Source: Caulobacter sp. 602-1 (GTDB taxonomy: Bacteria; Pseudomonadota; Alphaproteobacteria; Caulobacterales; Caulobacteraceae). Taken from it: DNA of 64,000 nucleotides. This document shows positions 15,305 to 23,681 of this stretch, piece after piece. The position numbers were made by a program, and so were the translations under genes. How positions within the stretch are numbered: the stretch's first letter is position 1; each line of letters starts with the position of its first letter. The notes under the pieces were generated by a model. The model ran no database searches. It worked only from the letters and a program-made list of their open reading frames with translations, and was not told the origin of the DNA. The stretch spans positions 248,001 through 312,000 of the forward strand of contig NZ_RRYI01000001.1 in assembly GCF_003931565.1 (NCBI RefSeq), written 5' to 3'.

Positions 15305-16626
15305 CGCCGATCGCCAAAAAGGCTTGGCTGGTCGGCGGGGCCGCCGCCGTGCTGGGGGGAGCGGTGTTGACCGCGACGGCGCTGTCGGATCGAGCGGCGG
15401 GCGACCGCCGCGAGACGCTGTCGCAGCCGGTCACCCCGGCTTTGGTGGCCCGCGGCGCCTATGTCGCCCGGCTCGCCGATTGCGCGGCTTGCCACAGCGT
15501 CCCGGACCGTCCCGACTATTCCGGAGGGCTGGCCATGGCGCTGCCCATCGGCAGGGTCATGACCAGCAACATCACCCCCGACAAGACCTACGGCATCGGC
15601 GGGTGGAGCTTCGGCGACTTCGACCGCGCCGTCCGCTATGGCGTCAATCGGCGCGATCAGTCGCTTTACCCGGCCATGCCCTACGTCGCTTATGCGCGCA
15701 TGAGCCGCGCCGACACCGAGGCGCTCTACGCCTATTTCTCCGCCGGCGTAGCGCCCGCCGCCACGCCGGCGCCCAGGAACGAGATCCTCTTTCCGCTCTC
15801 GATGCGCTTCCCGCTCACCCTGTGGCGCTGGCTGTTCGCCAAGGCCCCGGAAGCCATCGCCCCGCCGAGCGCTGCCGACCCGGCCGTCGCGCGGGGCGCC
15901 TACATCGTCGAAGGGCCCGGCCATTGCGGCGATTGCCACACCCCGAGGGGGTTCGCCCTGCAGGTCAAGGCGCGCTCGGCCGCCGAAGGACCCGCCTTCC
16001 TCGCCGGCGCCAGCATCGATGGCTGGTCCGCGCCGAGCCTGCGGGCAGGCGGGCAAGGCGGCCTTGGCGACTGGACGTCACAGGACATCGCCGACTTCCT
16101 GCGTCACGGCGGCAACGCTCGCGGCGCCGCCTTCGGGGCGATGGCGCCGGCCATCGAGCATGGGACAGCCCGCCTGACGCCGGGCGACGCCGAGGCGATC
16201 GGTCGCTTCCTGAAATCCCTGCCCAAGCCCCCTGGTCGCGCCTTCGCTTACGATGCGGCCGAGGCGCGCCGCTTGAAGGCCGGTGAGCTGTCCTCGCCGG
16301 GAGCGCAGGCCTATCTCGACAATTGCGCGGCCTGCCACCGATCGGACGGCCGCGGCTATAGCGGCGTCTTTCCGCCGCTGGCCGGCAATCCCGCCGTGGT
16401 CGACGAGCGCGCCGAGTCGATCGTGCGCATCGCCCTGTTCGGGGGGCAGACACCCTTGACGCCCAGCTCGCCCGCCCAGTTCTCGATGCCGGGGTTTGCC
16501 GATCGCCTGGACGATCGCGAAATGGCCCAGCTTCTGACCTATGTTCGCACGAGTTGGGGCAACCAGGCGCGTCCCGTCAGCCGCGGCGAGGTGGCCAGGG
16601 GCCGGCGCGCCTCGGCCGGCCGGTAG
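15301..16626 (+). CDS. Triheme cytochrome c subunit of the GMC dehydrogenase
   Basis: 441 residues with an N-terminal membrane/signal segment (AWLVGGAAAVLGGAVLTATAL). Three c-type heme sites are visible: CAACH at 61-65, CGDCH at 209-213 and CAACH at 342-346, each followed at the right distance by a Met-containing ligand segment. This matches the triheme cytochrome subunits of gluconate and alcohol dehydrogenases, which deliver electrons to ubiquinone in the inner membrane. ATG 15301 overlaps the flavoprotein stop by four bases, completing a coupled three-gene operon. Confidence 0.93.
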   Translation: MTPIAKKAWLVGGAAAVLGGAVLTATALSDRAAGDRRETLSQPVTPALVARGAYVARLADCAACHSVPDRPDYSGGLAMALPIGRVMTSNITPDKTYGIGGWSFGDFDRAVRYGVNRRDQSLYPAMPYVAYARMSRADTEALYAYFSAGVAPAATPAPRNEILFPLSMRFPLTLWRWLFAKAPEAIAPPSAADPAVARGAYIVEGPGHCGDCHTPRGFALQVKARSAAEGPAFLAGASIDGWSAPSLRAGGQGGLGDWTSQDIADFLRHGGNARGAAFGAMAPAIEHGTARLTPGDAEAIGRFLKSLPKPPGRAFAYDAAEARRLKAGELSSPGAQAYLDNCAACHRSDGRGYSGVFPPLAGNPAVVDERAESIVRIALFGGQTPLTPSSPAQFSMPGFADRLDDREMAQLLTYVRTSWGNQARPVSRGEVARGRRASAGR

Positions 16627-16629
16627 GCC

Positions 16630-16746
16630 TTAGCCGCCCTGGACGATCGGGTTGCGCAGGACGCCCACCCGCTCGATCTCGACGGTGCAGATATCGCCCG
16701 GCTGCATCCAAAGCGGCGGCTTGCGGGCAAAGCCCACGCCGGGGGG
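16630..16746 (-). pseudogene. C-terminal remnant of a fumarylacetoacetate hydrolase-family gene
   Basis: Reading the minus strand gives PPGVGFARKPPLWMQPGDI then CTVEIERVGVLRNPIVQGG and a TAA at 16632-16630. This is the well-known C-terminus of FAH-family hydrolases (GVGFARKPPxxLxPGD...EIExIGxLxNPV). Only about 38 residues remain, and the metallo-beta-lactamase-fold gene stops immediately upstream. The rest of the gene is absent, so it is a degraded copy, probably cut when the neighbouring gene arrived. Confidence 0.75.
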
Positions 16747-17694
16747 CTAGCGCCCGACGTTGGAGACCGGCGACCAGATGAAGGTCTTGCCGACCTGGCT
16801 GACGCGGCCGACGCCGGGGAAGGCGATATGCGAGGCGGCGACCAGCGCATGATTGCCGCCGGCCTGTTCGTAGAGCGCCTTGCGGGTGGCCGCGGCCTGG
16901 GTCGGATCGGTGTCGAAATGGATGGTCACCGCCGGATCGGGGAACTGAACTGCCGCGACGTGAACGATGTCGCCCCAGAAGACGATCGTCTGGCCCTTGC
17001 TGACCAGGCGATAGGAGGCGTGCCCGGGCGTGTGACCGGGTGTCGACAGCGCCGTCAGGCCGGGGGACAGGGCTTGGCCGGGCTCGAAAGGCTTGAACCT
17101 TCCCGCTGCGATATAGGGGGCAAGCGAGGCGGCTGCGCCGTCGAACGCGCCCTTGACGCTTGCATCGGCGCTGGCCTGATGCGCCTTGTCGAGCCAGTAG
17201 TCGGCGTCTGCCTTAGCTACGCGCACGGTCGCATTGGGAAAGACGGCTCCGCCGTCGGCCGTCAGTCCGCCGACGTGGTCGGGGTGAAGATGCGTGATCA
17301 AGATCTCGTCGATCTGGTCGGGAGCGTAGCCCGCAGCCTTGAGGGAGGCGGCGAGACCCCCCAGACTTGGACCCAGCAGCGCGCCGGAACCGGTGTCGAC
17401 GAGAATGCGGCGTCCGCCGACCTCGATGAGGAAAGCGTTGACCGTGGTCTCCGGCGCCGCCGGAAGACCCGCCTTTTGGAGCAACGGCTCGACCACTCCG
17501 GGGCGGTCCGCGATCAGAAGTTGGTCGGCGGGGAGAGGAAAGACGCCGTCGCTGAGCGCGACGATGCTGGCCTCGCCGACCTTCAGGCGGAACGTGGCGA
17601 CCGTGGGCGACGGCTCGGCGGCGGCGCAGAGCGCCGGGACGGCCATCGGCGCCAGCAAGGCGGCGGCGCCGATCAAGAGCGGCAAAATGCGCAT
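16747..17694 (-). CDS. Secreted metallo-beta-lactamase-fold hydrolase (paralogue of the gene at 1667)
   Basis: 315 residues from ATG 17694, chosen because GGAGG lies 8 bases before it, whereas an ATG five codons upstream has no such site. Signal peptide MRILPLLIGAAALLAPMA is followed by the MBL motifs: THLHPDH, STPGHTPGHASY, WGDIVHVAAVQFPDP and AASHIAFPGVGRV. It resembles the protein encoded at 1667-2635 along most of its length, including the closing IWSPV segment. Likely periplasmic and zinc-dependent; substrate unknown. Confidence 0.9.
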   Translation of the reverse strand: MRILPLLIGAAALLAPMAVPALCAAAEPSPTVATFRLKVGEASIVALSDGVFPLPADQLLIADRPGVVEPLLQKAGLPAAPETTVNAFLIEVGGRRILVDTGSGALLGPSLGGLAASLKAAGYAPDQIDEILITHLHPDHVGGLTADGGAVFPNATVRVAKADADYWLDKAHQASADASVKGAFDGAAASLAPYIAAGRFKPFEPGQALSPGLTALSTPGHTPGHASYRLVSKGQTIVFWGDIVHVAAVQFPDPAVTIHFDTDPTQAAATRKALYEQAGGNHALVAASHIAFPGVGRVSQVGKTFIWSPVSNVGR

Positions 17695-17947
17695 GGCGGA
17701 AACCTCCATAGGGAAATGCTGAAGCTAATGGGTCTCACGCGGGCGCCCGGCTGGCTTGCTTGTATGAGCGGAGGTTTGGTCCCGCGTGCTGAAAAGAGGC
17801 GTGGCGCGGCGGGGAGCGACGGTCTCACGGCCGTCACTTACCGCGCTCGGCGGGCGGCCTGGCCGCCACAGAGGCGGTCCCGGACGCATGTTCACTTCTC
17901 TTTGAAAGCGCAACTTCCGCTTTGACCGCCGACGGCCGGACGCGGAC

Positions 17948-18361
17948 CTAGGGCAGCGCCCGACCTTGAGCGTCGAAGCGTGTGATCGCGACCGTTCCGG
18001 CGGCATCGAGCGTGATGTTCAGTCGGCGAACGCCCTGGCTGTCGATCAGCACCACGCCCGAAGCCCCCTCGTTGTTCAGAAAGAGGTAGCTCGACGCCCC
18101 GCCCTCACGGTCGAACTTCACGTGGGCCCCCTTGTCGTCGACCTCCAGCGCCGCCTTCGGGCCGGTCGCCAGGGGGTTGGCCAGGCGTATGCTGGCGCGC
18201 CCGGCGCCATCGAGCGTGATGGCCAGGCCGTCATGGCCGTCGGGACGCATCATCTTGATCTGGGGCGCGCCTCCAGCAGCTGACATAACGATACGGTCGT
18301 GGCCCTCCGGATCGATGATTCTGAGCTCCTGTGTGACCACAGGCGGCGGCGCGGCTTGCAT
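17948..18361 (-). CDS. Hypothetical protein with repeated glycine/aspartate beta-strand motif
   Basis: 137 residues from ATG 18361, preceded by GAGGA at a suitable distance. The sequence is built of short repeats of the kind I-x-D-P-E-G-H-D-R-I-V-M and M-R-P-D-G-H-D-G-L-A-I, with later units VLIDSQGVRRLNI and VAITRFDAQGR. Such repeats probably form a beta-solenoid or sandwich. No signal peptide or membrane segment is seen. Family function is unknown to me. Confidence 0.75.
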   Translation of the reverse strand: MQAAPPPVVTQELRIIDPEGHDRIVMSAAGGAPQIKMMRPDGHDGLAITLDGAGRASIRLANPLATGPKAALEVDDKGAHVKFDREGGASSYLFLNNEGASGVVLIDSQGVRRLNITLDAAGTVAITRFDAQGRALP

Positions 18362-18588
18362 GGGGCGTCCTCGTTCGAAGGTCCGTCCGGCAATCCTCGA
18401 TCGAGGGCCGGCACCGTACACTGGGGAATTGCCGCAGGGCTGGCTTGTACCAATATCGCGCGAAATGGGGGGCTCGCGGCGTTCAGGAACCATGCGGGGC
18501 GCGGACGCCCTCGGCGATCGGGTCGCTGATCGACGGCGGAAAGCCGTCGGGCAGAGCGCTCAGCATCCCGTCCAGAGCCGGCGGGCCG

Positions 18589-18621
18589 CCCTCTCCCGCC
18601 GGCGTTCGGACCGGGAGAGGG
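18589..18621. terminator. Inverted repeat just downstream of the crotonase gene
   Basis: CCCTCTCCCG (18589-18598) pairs with CGGGAGAGGG (18612-18621) across a 13-base loop, 8 bp after the crotonase stop. There is no T-run, so it may be a dispersed palindrome or a Rho-assisted terminator rather than an intrinsic one. Confidence 0.4.
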
Positions 18622-18628
18622 ATGAGCG

Positions 18629-19489
18629 CTACATCTTCTTCTTCAGCGGCAGCAGGTCCGGATAGACCGGGTCCCGCTTCTGCGCCTTGGCCGTGAAGGC
18701 CTCGGCCATGTGGGGCCCGGAGAACATGCCGGTCTGCCAGGTGGCGATGTAGTCCAGGCTGTCGGCGATCGAGTGATCGCGGGCGTAGTTGATCATCACC
18801 TTGCTGCCGGCCACGGCGAGCGGCGACTTGCCGGCGATTTCCCGGGCCGTGGCCAGGGCGTGAGCGACGACCTCCTCGTGGGTGTCGAGCACCTCGTTGA
18901 CGAGGCCGATATCGCGGGCGCGCTGGGCGGGCAGGCGGCGGCCGGTATAGGCCAGCTCCCGCACCCAGCCCTCGGGAATCAGCTTGCACAGGCGCGGGAA
19001 GGTGCCGACGTCGGCGGTCATGCCGATGTTGATTTCCTGGATCTGGAAGAAGGCGTCGGCGCTGGCGTAGCGGATGTCGCAGGCGCTGACGAAATCGACC
19101 GCCCCGCCGATGCAGCCGCCCTGGATGGCGATGATCACCGGCATCCGGGCCTTGTCCAGGCACGAGAAGCTGTCCTGCAGCACGTGGACGAAGCGACGGA
19201 AGCTCTCGGCGGCCACCCAGCGGTCGGCGTCCTGGCGGGCGGTGACGCCCTCGTCGTCCGTGAACACCGAAAGGTCCATGCCGGCGCTGAAGTGCTTGCC
19301 GGTCGAGGAAATGACGATGCAGCGGGCGCGCGCGTTGTCATCAATATCTTTTACAATCGCGGGAAGCTCGTTCCAGAAGGGCCGTGTCATGGTGTTCATG
19401 GCTTCGGGACGCTTCAACTGGATGTGCGCGACGCCGGCCTCGATCTCGACCTTGAAACAGCTATACTCGTTCTGATCGTGGCCACTCAT
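18629..19489 (-). CDS. Crotonase-family enzyme, dienoyl-CoA isomerase-like
   Basis: 286 residues. The CoA-binding oxyanion segments are present (SSTGKHFSAGMDLSVF and AIQGGCIGGAVDFVSACDIRYAS). The acid pair Glu152 and Asp160 in QEINIGMTADVGT matches the two catalytic acids of delta(3,5)-delta(2,4)-dienoyl-CoA isomerases (ECH1) rather than plain enoyl-CoA hydratases. It probably isomerises dienoyl-CoA intermediates of unsaturated fatty acid oxidation in the cytoplasm. It is monocistronic and divergent from the SH3 protein gene. Confidence 0.88.
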   Translation of the reverse strand: MSGHDQNEYSCFKVEIEAGVAHIQLKRPEAMNTMTRPFWNELPAIVKDIDDNARARCIVISSTGKHFSAGMDLSVFTDDEGVTARQDADRWVAAESFRRFVHVLQDSFSCLDKARMPVIIAIQGGCIGGAVDFVSACDIRYASADAFFQIQEINIGMTADVGTFPRLCKLIPEGWVRELAYTGRRLPAQRARDIGLVNEVLDTHEEVVAHALATAREIAGKSPLAVAGSKVMINYARDHSIADSLDYIATWQTGMFSGPHMAEAFTAKAQKRDPVYPDLLPLKKKM

Positions 19490-19523
19490 GCCTGGCTCTC
19501 CCCCATGGATAGGTTTGATGATC

Positions 19524-19543
19524 GTTGATCACGGACTATCAAC
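19524..19543. promoter_or_regulatory. Small inverted repeat in the crotonase / SH3 divergent promoter
   Basis: GTTGAT and ATCAAC separated by 8 bases lie 35 bp upstream of the crotonase ATG, in the 103-bp divergent gap. Such a site could bind a TetR-type fatty-acid regulator. Only the repeat itself is seen. Confidence 0.25.
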
Positions 19544-19592
19544 CGGGGCGAGGGCGACCACAACACTGACCTGACGGAAGAGGAACGCCGCC

Positions 19593-20381
19593 ATGACCAC
19601 CCGCAAGATTTCCGCCGCCCTGGCGATCGCCGTGACGGCCTCCAGCCTGGCCGCCGCACCCGTTCCGGCCCTGGCCCAATCGCGCGGCCTTAGCGGCCTG
19701 TTCGCCTGCGAAGGCTCGGGCGGCAAGCAGGAAGGCGGCGCCCTGATCGGCGCGGCGGCCGGCGCCCTGCTGGGCAACAAGATCGGCGGCAAGAACAAGA
19801 CCCTGGGCACGCTGGTCGGCGCCGCCGCCGGCGCGGCCGCGGGCGGCTATATCGGCTGCCGCATGCAGTCGACCGACGCGGCCCTGGCCGAGCAGGCCAC
19901 CAAGAAGGCGCTGGAGACCGGCGTCGCCCAGACCTGGTCCAACAGTCGCACGGGCAATTCGGGCCGCATCGCGGTGGTCTCGTCCAGCTATGGCCCGCCG
20001 ATCGACGGCCGCGACCTGCGCTATTCGGCCGGCGTTCAGAGCCTGCCCAGCTTTGAAGCCGCCGGCGGCGCCTATGTCGCCAGTTCCACGGCCAACCTGC
20101 GCGCGGGCCCGTCGACCAAGGCCAAGGTGGTCGGCAAGATCGCGGCGGGCGAGAGCTTCGACGCCTTGGGCGTGGTCCCGACGGGCGGCTGGGTGCTGGT
20201 CGGTCGCGGCGGCTACGGCGTCGGCTACGCCGCCGCCTCGCTGGTGCGCCCGTACGGCCAGCAGGTCGCCAGCTGCCGCGTGATCGACGCGTCGGTGTCG
20301 GGCGGCGGTCAGCGCGCCACCAGCCAGCGCTACAGCGCCTGCAAGGACGCGCGCGGCGAGTGGCAGGTGACCCAGGCCTAA
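19593..20381 (+). CDS. Exported SH3-domain protein with glycine-zipper segment
   Basis: 262 residues. Signal peptide MTTRKISAALAIAVTASSLA ending near ALAQ. Then a 17-kDa-antigen/RcnB-like glycine zipper (GGALIGAAAGALLGNKIGGK ... VGAAAGAAAGGYIGC) that can insert in a membrane. Then a bacterial SH3 domain (ASSTANLRAGPSTKAKVVGKI ... WVLVGRGGYGVGYAAASLV). The C-terminus has two Cys (ASCRVID, YSACKDA) that may form a disulfide. Probably an envelope protein binding peptidoglycan. GGAAGAGGA before ATG 19593 is a good ribosome site. Confidence 0.88.
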   Translation: MTTRKISAALAIAVTASSLAAAPVPALAQSRGLSGLFACEGSGGKQEGGALIGAAAGALLGNKIGGKNKTLGTLVGAAAGAAAGGYIGCRMQSTDAALAEQATKKALETGVAQTWSNSRTGNSGRIAVVSSSYGPPIDGRDLRYSAGVQSLPSFEAAGGAYVASSTANLRAGPSTKAKVVGKIAAGESFDALGVVPTGGWVLVGRGGYGVGYAAASLVRPYGQQVASCRVIDASVSGGGQRATSQRYSACKDARGEWQVTQA

Positions 20382-20388
20382 GGGGCGT

Positions 20389-20823
20389 TCAGAGGTCGAT
20401 GACCTCGCATTTCAGCGTCTGACGGATCCGGTCGGCGACGATCCGCCGGTGGCAGCAGTTCGGATCGTCCTCGTAGCAGAGCAGGGCGATCCGCCTGGTC
20501 TTGGCCAGGTCGGTCGCCTGGGCCAGGGCCAACTGGGCCTCGGGCTCCTCGAGATGGGCGTTGAAGATGGCGCGCATCTCGTCGGTGCGCCCGGCCCGCG
20601 CCGCATCCCGGCCCGCCTTCGGCGTGCCCAGCGGCCGCAGGTGCAGATAGCCGACGCCCTGGTCCTTGAGGCTGTTTCCCAGCAGGGTCTTTGAGAAGCC
20701 GACCTTGCGCGAACTGGCCACGGCGCGGACGTCGACGACCAGCTCGACCTCGGCCGCCTTCAGCCGCGCGATCATGCCGCCCTGCGTGTCGGTTTCGTAG
20801 CCGATGGTGGCGAGCTTATTCAT
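20389..20823 (-). CDS. DUF488 family protein
   Basis: 144 residues from ATG 20823. GGAG lies 9 bases upstream, which favours this start over an ATG five codons earlier. DUF488 hallmarks: TIGYETDTQGGMIARL at the start, VVDVRAVASSRKVGFSK, LHLRPLGTPK and LLCYEDDPNCCHRRIVADRI with the conserved Cys-Cys-His-Arg. The family is widespread and its biochemical role is not settled. Convergent with the SH3 gene, with only 7 bp between the stops. Confidence 0.88.
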   Translation of the reverse strand: MNKLATIGYETDTQGGMIARLKAAEVELVVDVRAVASSRKVGFSKTLLGNSLKDQGVGYLHLRPLGTPKAGRDAARAGRTDEMRAIFNAHLEEPEAQLALAQATDLAKTRRIALLCYEDDPNCCHRRIVADRIRQTLKCEVIDL

Positions 20824-20897
20824 ATCGCGAGGCTCCATGGACGCGGGGTCTCCGCCAGCCTACCTTAACGCCCATCAGTCCCAAGGGAGCCAAGTCG

Positions 20898-21788
20898 ATG
20901 GACGCGGCCGTCTTTCGCGAACCTCGCAAGCGCTCCGTGGCCGTGCCCGGCGGCGAGATCGCGGCCCTGGAGTTTGGCCCCCAGGACCGGCCGATCGACG
21001 TGGTGTTCGTCCACGCCAACGGTTTCAACGCCCAGACCTATCGCGTGCTGCTGTCGCCGCTGGGCGCGGGCCTGCGGATCCTGGCCATCGACCAGCGCGG
21101 CCATGGCGACACCACCCTGCCCGCCAATCCCGAGGGCCGCCGGTCCTGGCGCGACCTGCGCGACGACCTGACCGGACTGCTCGACGTCCTGGACGGCCCG
21201 CCGTTGGTGCTGGCCGGCCACTCGATGGGCGGCACGGTCAGCCTGCTGGCCGCCGCCGAGCGTCCGGACCGGGTCAAGGGCCTTGTCCTGCTGGACCCGG
21301 TGATCATGCCGTGGCTGGCCACCCTCTACGCCAAGGCGCCGTGGACCTCGGGCCGTCTCTGGAAGCACATGCCCCTGGTCCAGTCGGCCCTCCGCCGCCG
21401 GGCCGTGTTCGACGACCGCGAGCAGGTGTTCGCCGGCTACAAGGGCCGCGGGGCCTTCAAGACCTGGCCGGAGACCATGCTGGCCGACTATGTCGCCGGC
21501 GGCTTCGTCGCCCGCGACGACGGCAAGGTCGAGCTGGCCTGCGCGCCGGCGTGGGAGGCCTCGAACTACGCGGCCCAGGCGCATGATCCCTGGCGGGCGG
21601 TGAAGCGGGTCAAGGCGCCCGTGCGCATCCTCAAGGCCGAGAAGCACTCGACCTGCATGGCCGGCGACGGTTTCGCGCGGCGGGGCCGGGACGTGAAGAT
21701 CGAGACGATCGCGGGAACCAGCCACTTCCTGCCCATGGAACGGCCGGACGTGGTGCGCGACGCGCTGTTCGACATGGCGACACAATAG
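20898..21788 (+). CDS. Alpha/beta hydrolase
   Basis: 296 residues. VHANGFN (oxyanion loop), nucleophile Ser109 in GHSMGG, DQRGHGDT, and a C-terminal SHFLPMERP with the catalytic His. No signal peptide, so cytoplasmic. AAGGGAGC before ATG 20898 supports the start. Resembles the generic lysophospholipase/esterase branch. No partner gene indicates a substrate. Followed directly by a large palindromic repeat. Confidence 0.85.
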   Translation: MDAAVFREPRKRSVAVPGGEIAALEFGPQDRPIDVVFVHANGFNAQTYRVLLSPLGAGLRILAIDQRGHGDTTLPANPEGRRSWRDLRDDLTGLLDVLDGPPLVLAGHSMGGTVSLLAAAERPDRVKGLVLLDPVIMPWLATLYAKAPWTSGRLWKHMPLVQSALRRRAVFDDREQVFAGYKGRGAFKTWPETMLADYVAGGFVARDDGKVELACAPAWEASNYAAQAHDPWRAVKRVKAPVRILKAEKHSTCMAGDGFARRGRDVKIETIAGTSHFLPMERPDVVRDALFDMATQ

Positions 21789-21792
21789 GAAC

Positions 21793-21899
21793 TGTCATCC
21801 CGGCCAAGCGCGTAGCGCGCCGAGCCGGGACCCAGGGGCCAATGGCCGGGCGGTGACCCCTGGGTCCCGGACAGCCTCTACGAGGCTGCCGGGATGACA
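21793..21899. repeat. 107-bp nested palindrome (REP-like)
   Basis: Outer arms TGTCATCCCGG and CCGGGATGACA enclose inner arms CCGGGACCCAGGGG and CCCCTGGGTCCCGG, so the whole element can fold into one long hairpin. It lies between two convergent genes. A second element with the same outer CGTCATCCCG/GGGATGACG arms but a different core occurs at 40452-40562, which suggests a dispersed family. It may also end transcription of both flanking genes. Confidence 0.75.
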
Positions 21900-21909
21900 A
21901 GAATTGGGC

Positions 21910-22857
21910 TTAGAGGCTGAGCCCCTCCACCTCATGCGCCGCGAGGGCCGCTCGCGCCGCGTCCGTCACCGGCACCACCTTGCGCGCGTCGAGGTCGAAG
22001 GTGATCGCTACGGCTTCCGAGGTTCCCCACGGCTGCCCCGTCGCCGGGTCCAGCATCCAGTGGGCCATCCGCATGGTGCGGGCGTCCGTGCCGATCAGGC
22101 CGGAGCGGAGCTCGACGCGGTCGCCGGGCCGGGGCCAGGCCAGGTAGGCGATCCGGTACTCCAGAACCGCGCCCCCGTACCGCGAGGGCCTGGAGTCCGC
22201 GTGGTCGACCACGATGTCGCGGAATGGATGGATGAACGCGCCGATGCCGTCGGAAACCCGCCCGATGAACTGCTCGGCGCGCATTCGTCCGTATACGTCG
22301 CAATCGGACGGCAGCAGGCCGCCCAGGCCGATCCGCGAGAGGCCCAGGGCGGCGGCGCGCTCAAGGCTGGCGGTCGGCGTGAACGGCGACAGGTCGATGC
22401 TCCGGGCGCGGGCCTTCTCGGGGATCGTGACCTTCAGGGCTTCGGCGCGCGCATGGGCGATCCTGGGCCAGGGGAAGGGCTGGCCTTCGCGCGGGGTGGC
22501 GTGGACCACGGTGGTCTGGAAGGTCGCGGCCAGCTCGCCGGAGGCCGGATGGATCAGCAACTGAAGCAGCCTGGCCTCAGTCTCGCTCATCTCGATCACC
22601 CCGCCCAGCATGGTCAGCGGCGCGCCGGCGTGGGCCTCGCGCAGGAAGCGAATGTGGTGTTCCTTGACCAGAAGCGTGGCGTTGGCGTGGGGCGAGAAGG
22701 CCTGGGGCAGGCCCAGTTCGGCGGCCAGGCCGATCAGGCCTTCCTGGGCGCGGACGACGTAGTGGCGCACGTTCATGTGCCCCATCTCGTCGCAGTCCCA
22801 GGTGTTGACGCCTCCCCGCCAGATCTCGACGCCGGGGAGGGTCTCAGCGGTCGTCAT
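21910..22857 (-). CDS. Tandem hot-dog acyl-CoA thioesterase
   Basis: 315 residues with two 4HBT-like halves. The first has VNTWDCDEMGHMNVRHYV, the classic Asp-Glu-x-Gly-His-Met-Asn substrate motif. The second (LLPSDCDVYGRMRAEQFIGRV) repeats the pattern with Asp-x-Tyr-Gly-Arg-Met. Each half ends in a strand pair that forms the thioester tunnel. Expected to hydrolyse an acyl-CoA in the cytoplasm; chain specificity is unknown. Confidence 0.85.
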   Translation of the reverse strand: MTTAETLPGVEIWRGGVNTWDCDEMGHMNVRHYVVRAQEGLIGLAAELGLPQAFSPHANATLLVKEHHIRFLREAHAGAPLTMLGGVIEMSETEARLLQLLIHPASGELAATFQTTVVHATPREGQPFPWPRIAHARAEALKVTIPEKARARSIDLSPFTPTASLERAAALGLSRIGLGGLLPSDCDVYGRMRAEQFIGRVSDGIGAFIHPFRDIVVDHADSRPSRYGGAVLEYRIAYLAWPRPGDRVELRSGLIGTDARTMRMAHWMLDPATGQPWGTSEAVAITFDLDARKVVPVTDAARAALAAHEVEGLSL

Positions 22858-22922
22858 GGCGTCTCTCGCACGGTGTTGAACAGCCGTTCGAGCCTAGCGG
22901 TGTTCGACGAAGCTTGGCTAGC

Positions 22923-23108
22923 TTAACGCTTGCCCGCGTTCTTGAAGGTGTCGCCGACTTCCTTGGCGTCGCCGCCGTCGGGCCCGGCGCGCTTGCGCGA
23001 TTCCTCGCCGGTCTTCTCGACCGCCTTCTTGCCGCCGAGCGCGGTGAAGTCGCCCAGCGGTTCGGCCTCATTGGCCTCGCGGCCATCGGTATTGGGTTGG
23101 TCGGCCAT
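22923..23108 (-). CDS. Small hydrophilic conserved-type hypothetical protein
   Basis: 61 residues, highly charged, rich in Gly, Glu, Lys and Asp (EKTGEESRKRAGPDGGDAKE), with no hydrophobic core and probably disordered. A strong GAGGAG site precedes the ATG, and the codon use matches neighbouring genes, so it is taken as real. Located between the thioesterase and the Fur-family regulator on the same strand. Function unknown. Confidence 0.65.
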   Translation of the reverse strand: MADQPNTDGREANEAEPLGDFTALGGKKAVEKTGEESRKRAGPDGGDAKEVGDTFKNAGKR

Positions 23109-23153
23109 GACGATCTCCTCGCGGTTCGAGGAAACAACCGGGCTGGGCGTGAC

Positions 23154-23645
23154 CTAGTTCCGGCAGTCCGCGCAGAGGCCGTGGGCCTCGATGGTCACGG
23201 CGGTCAGGGCGTAGCCGGCCGCGGCGCCTGCGGCGATGATCTCGGCGCTGGCCTTGGGCTCGATCTCGCGGGTCGCGCCGCAGCAGTCGCAGATCAGGAA
23301 CGCGGCGGCGTGACCGTCGGCCTCCTTGCGGCAGGCGACATAGGCGTTGAGGCTCTCGATCCGGTGGGCGAAACCCTGCTTCTCCAGGAAGTCGAGGGCG
23401 CGGTAGACGGTCGGCGGCTTGGCCGGCGGGCCGTCGCCTCCGAAGGTCGAGATCAGGTCATAGGCCTTCACCGGCTGGCCGGCTTCCAGCAGCAGCTCCA
23501 GCACCCGGCGACGCGGGGCCGTCAGGCGTTGTTCGGCGGCCGCGCACCGGGCCTCGGCCGCCTCGAGCTCGGCCGCGAGGCTCGCGCCGGCGACGCCGTG
23601 ATTATGGTGATCGTGTCCGCAAGGAGAGCCGTGGGCCATGGCCAA
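23154..23645 (-). CDS. zur: Fur-family metalloregulator, Zur-like
   Basis: 163 residues. A His-rich N-terminus (HGSPCGHDHHNHG) precedes the Fur winged helix (RLTAPRRRVLELLLEAGQPVKAYDL, PPTVYRALDFLEKQGFAHRIES). The dimer domain carries two CxxC-type zinc sites (CDCCGATR and CADCRN at the end). Zur proteins have this CxxC pair and act as zinc-responsive repressors of znuABC-type uptake and zinc-free paralogues. No znu genes are adjacent, so the assignment rests on sequence style only. ATG 23639 is an alternative start. Confidence 0.8.
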   Translation of the reverse strand: MAMAHGSPCGHDHHNHGVAGASLAAELEAAEARCAAAEQRLTAPRRRVLELLLEAGQPVKAYDLISTFGGDGPPAKPPTVYRALDFLEKQGFAHRIESLNAYVACRKEADGHAAAFLICDCCGATREIEPKASAEIIAAGAAAGYALTAVTIEAHGLCADCRN

Positions 23646-23681
23646 CAGGTAGAGGCCACGGCTCTCCAGCGCAACCTTCGC

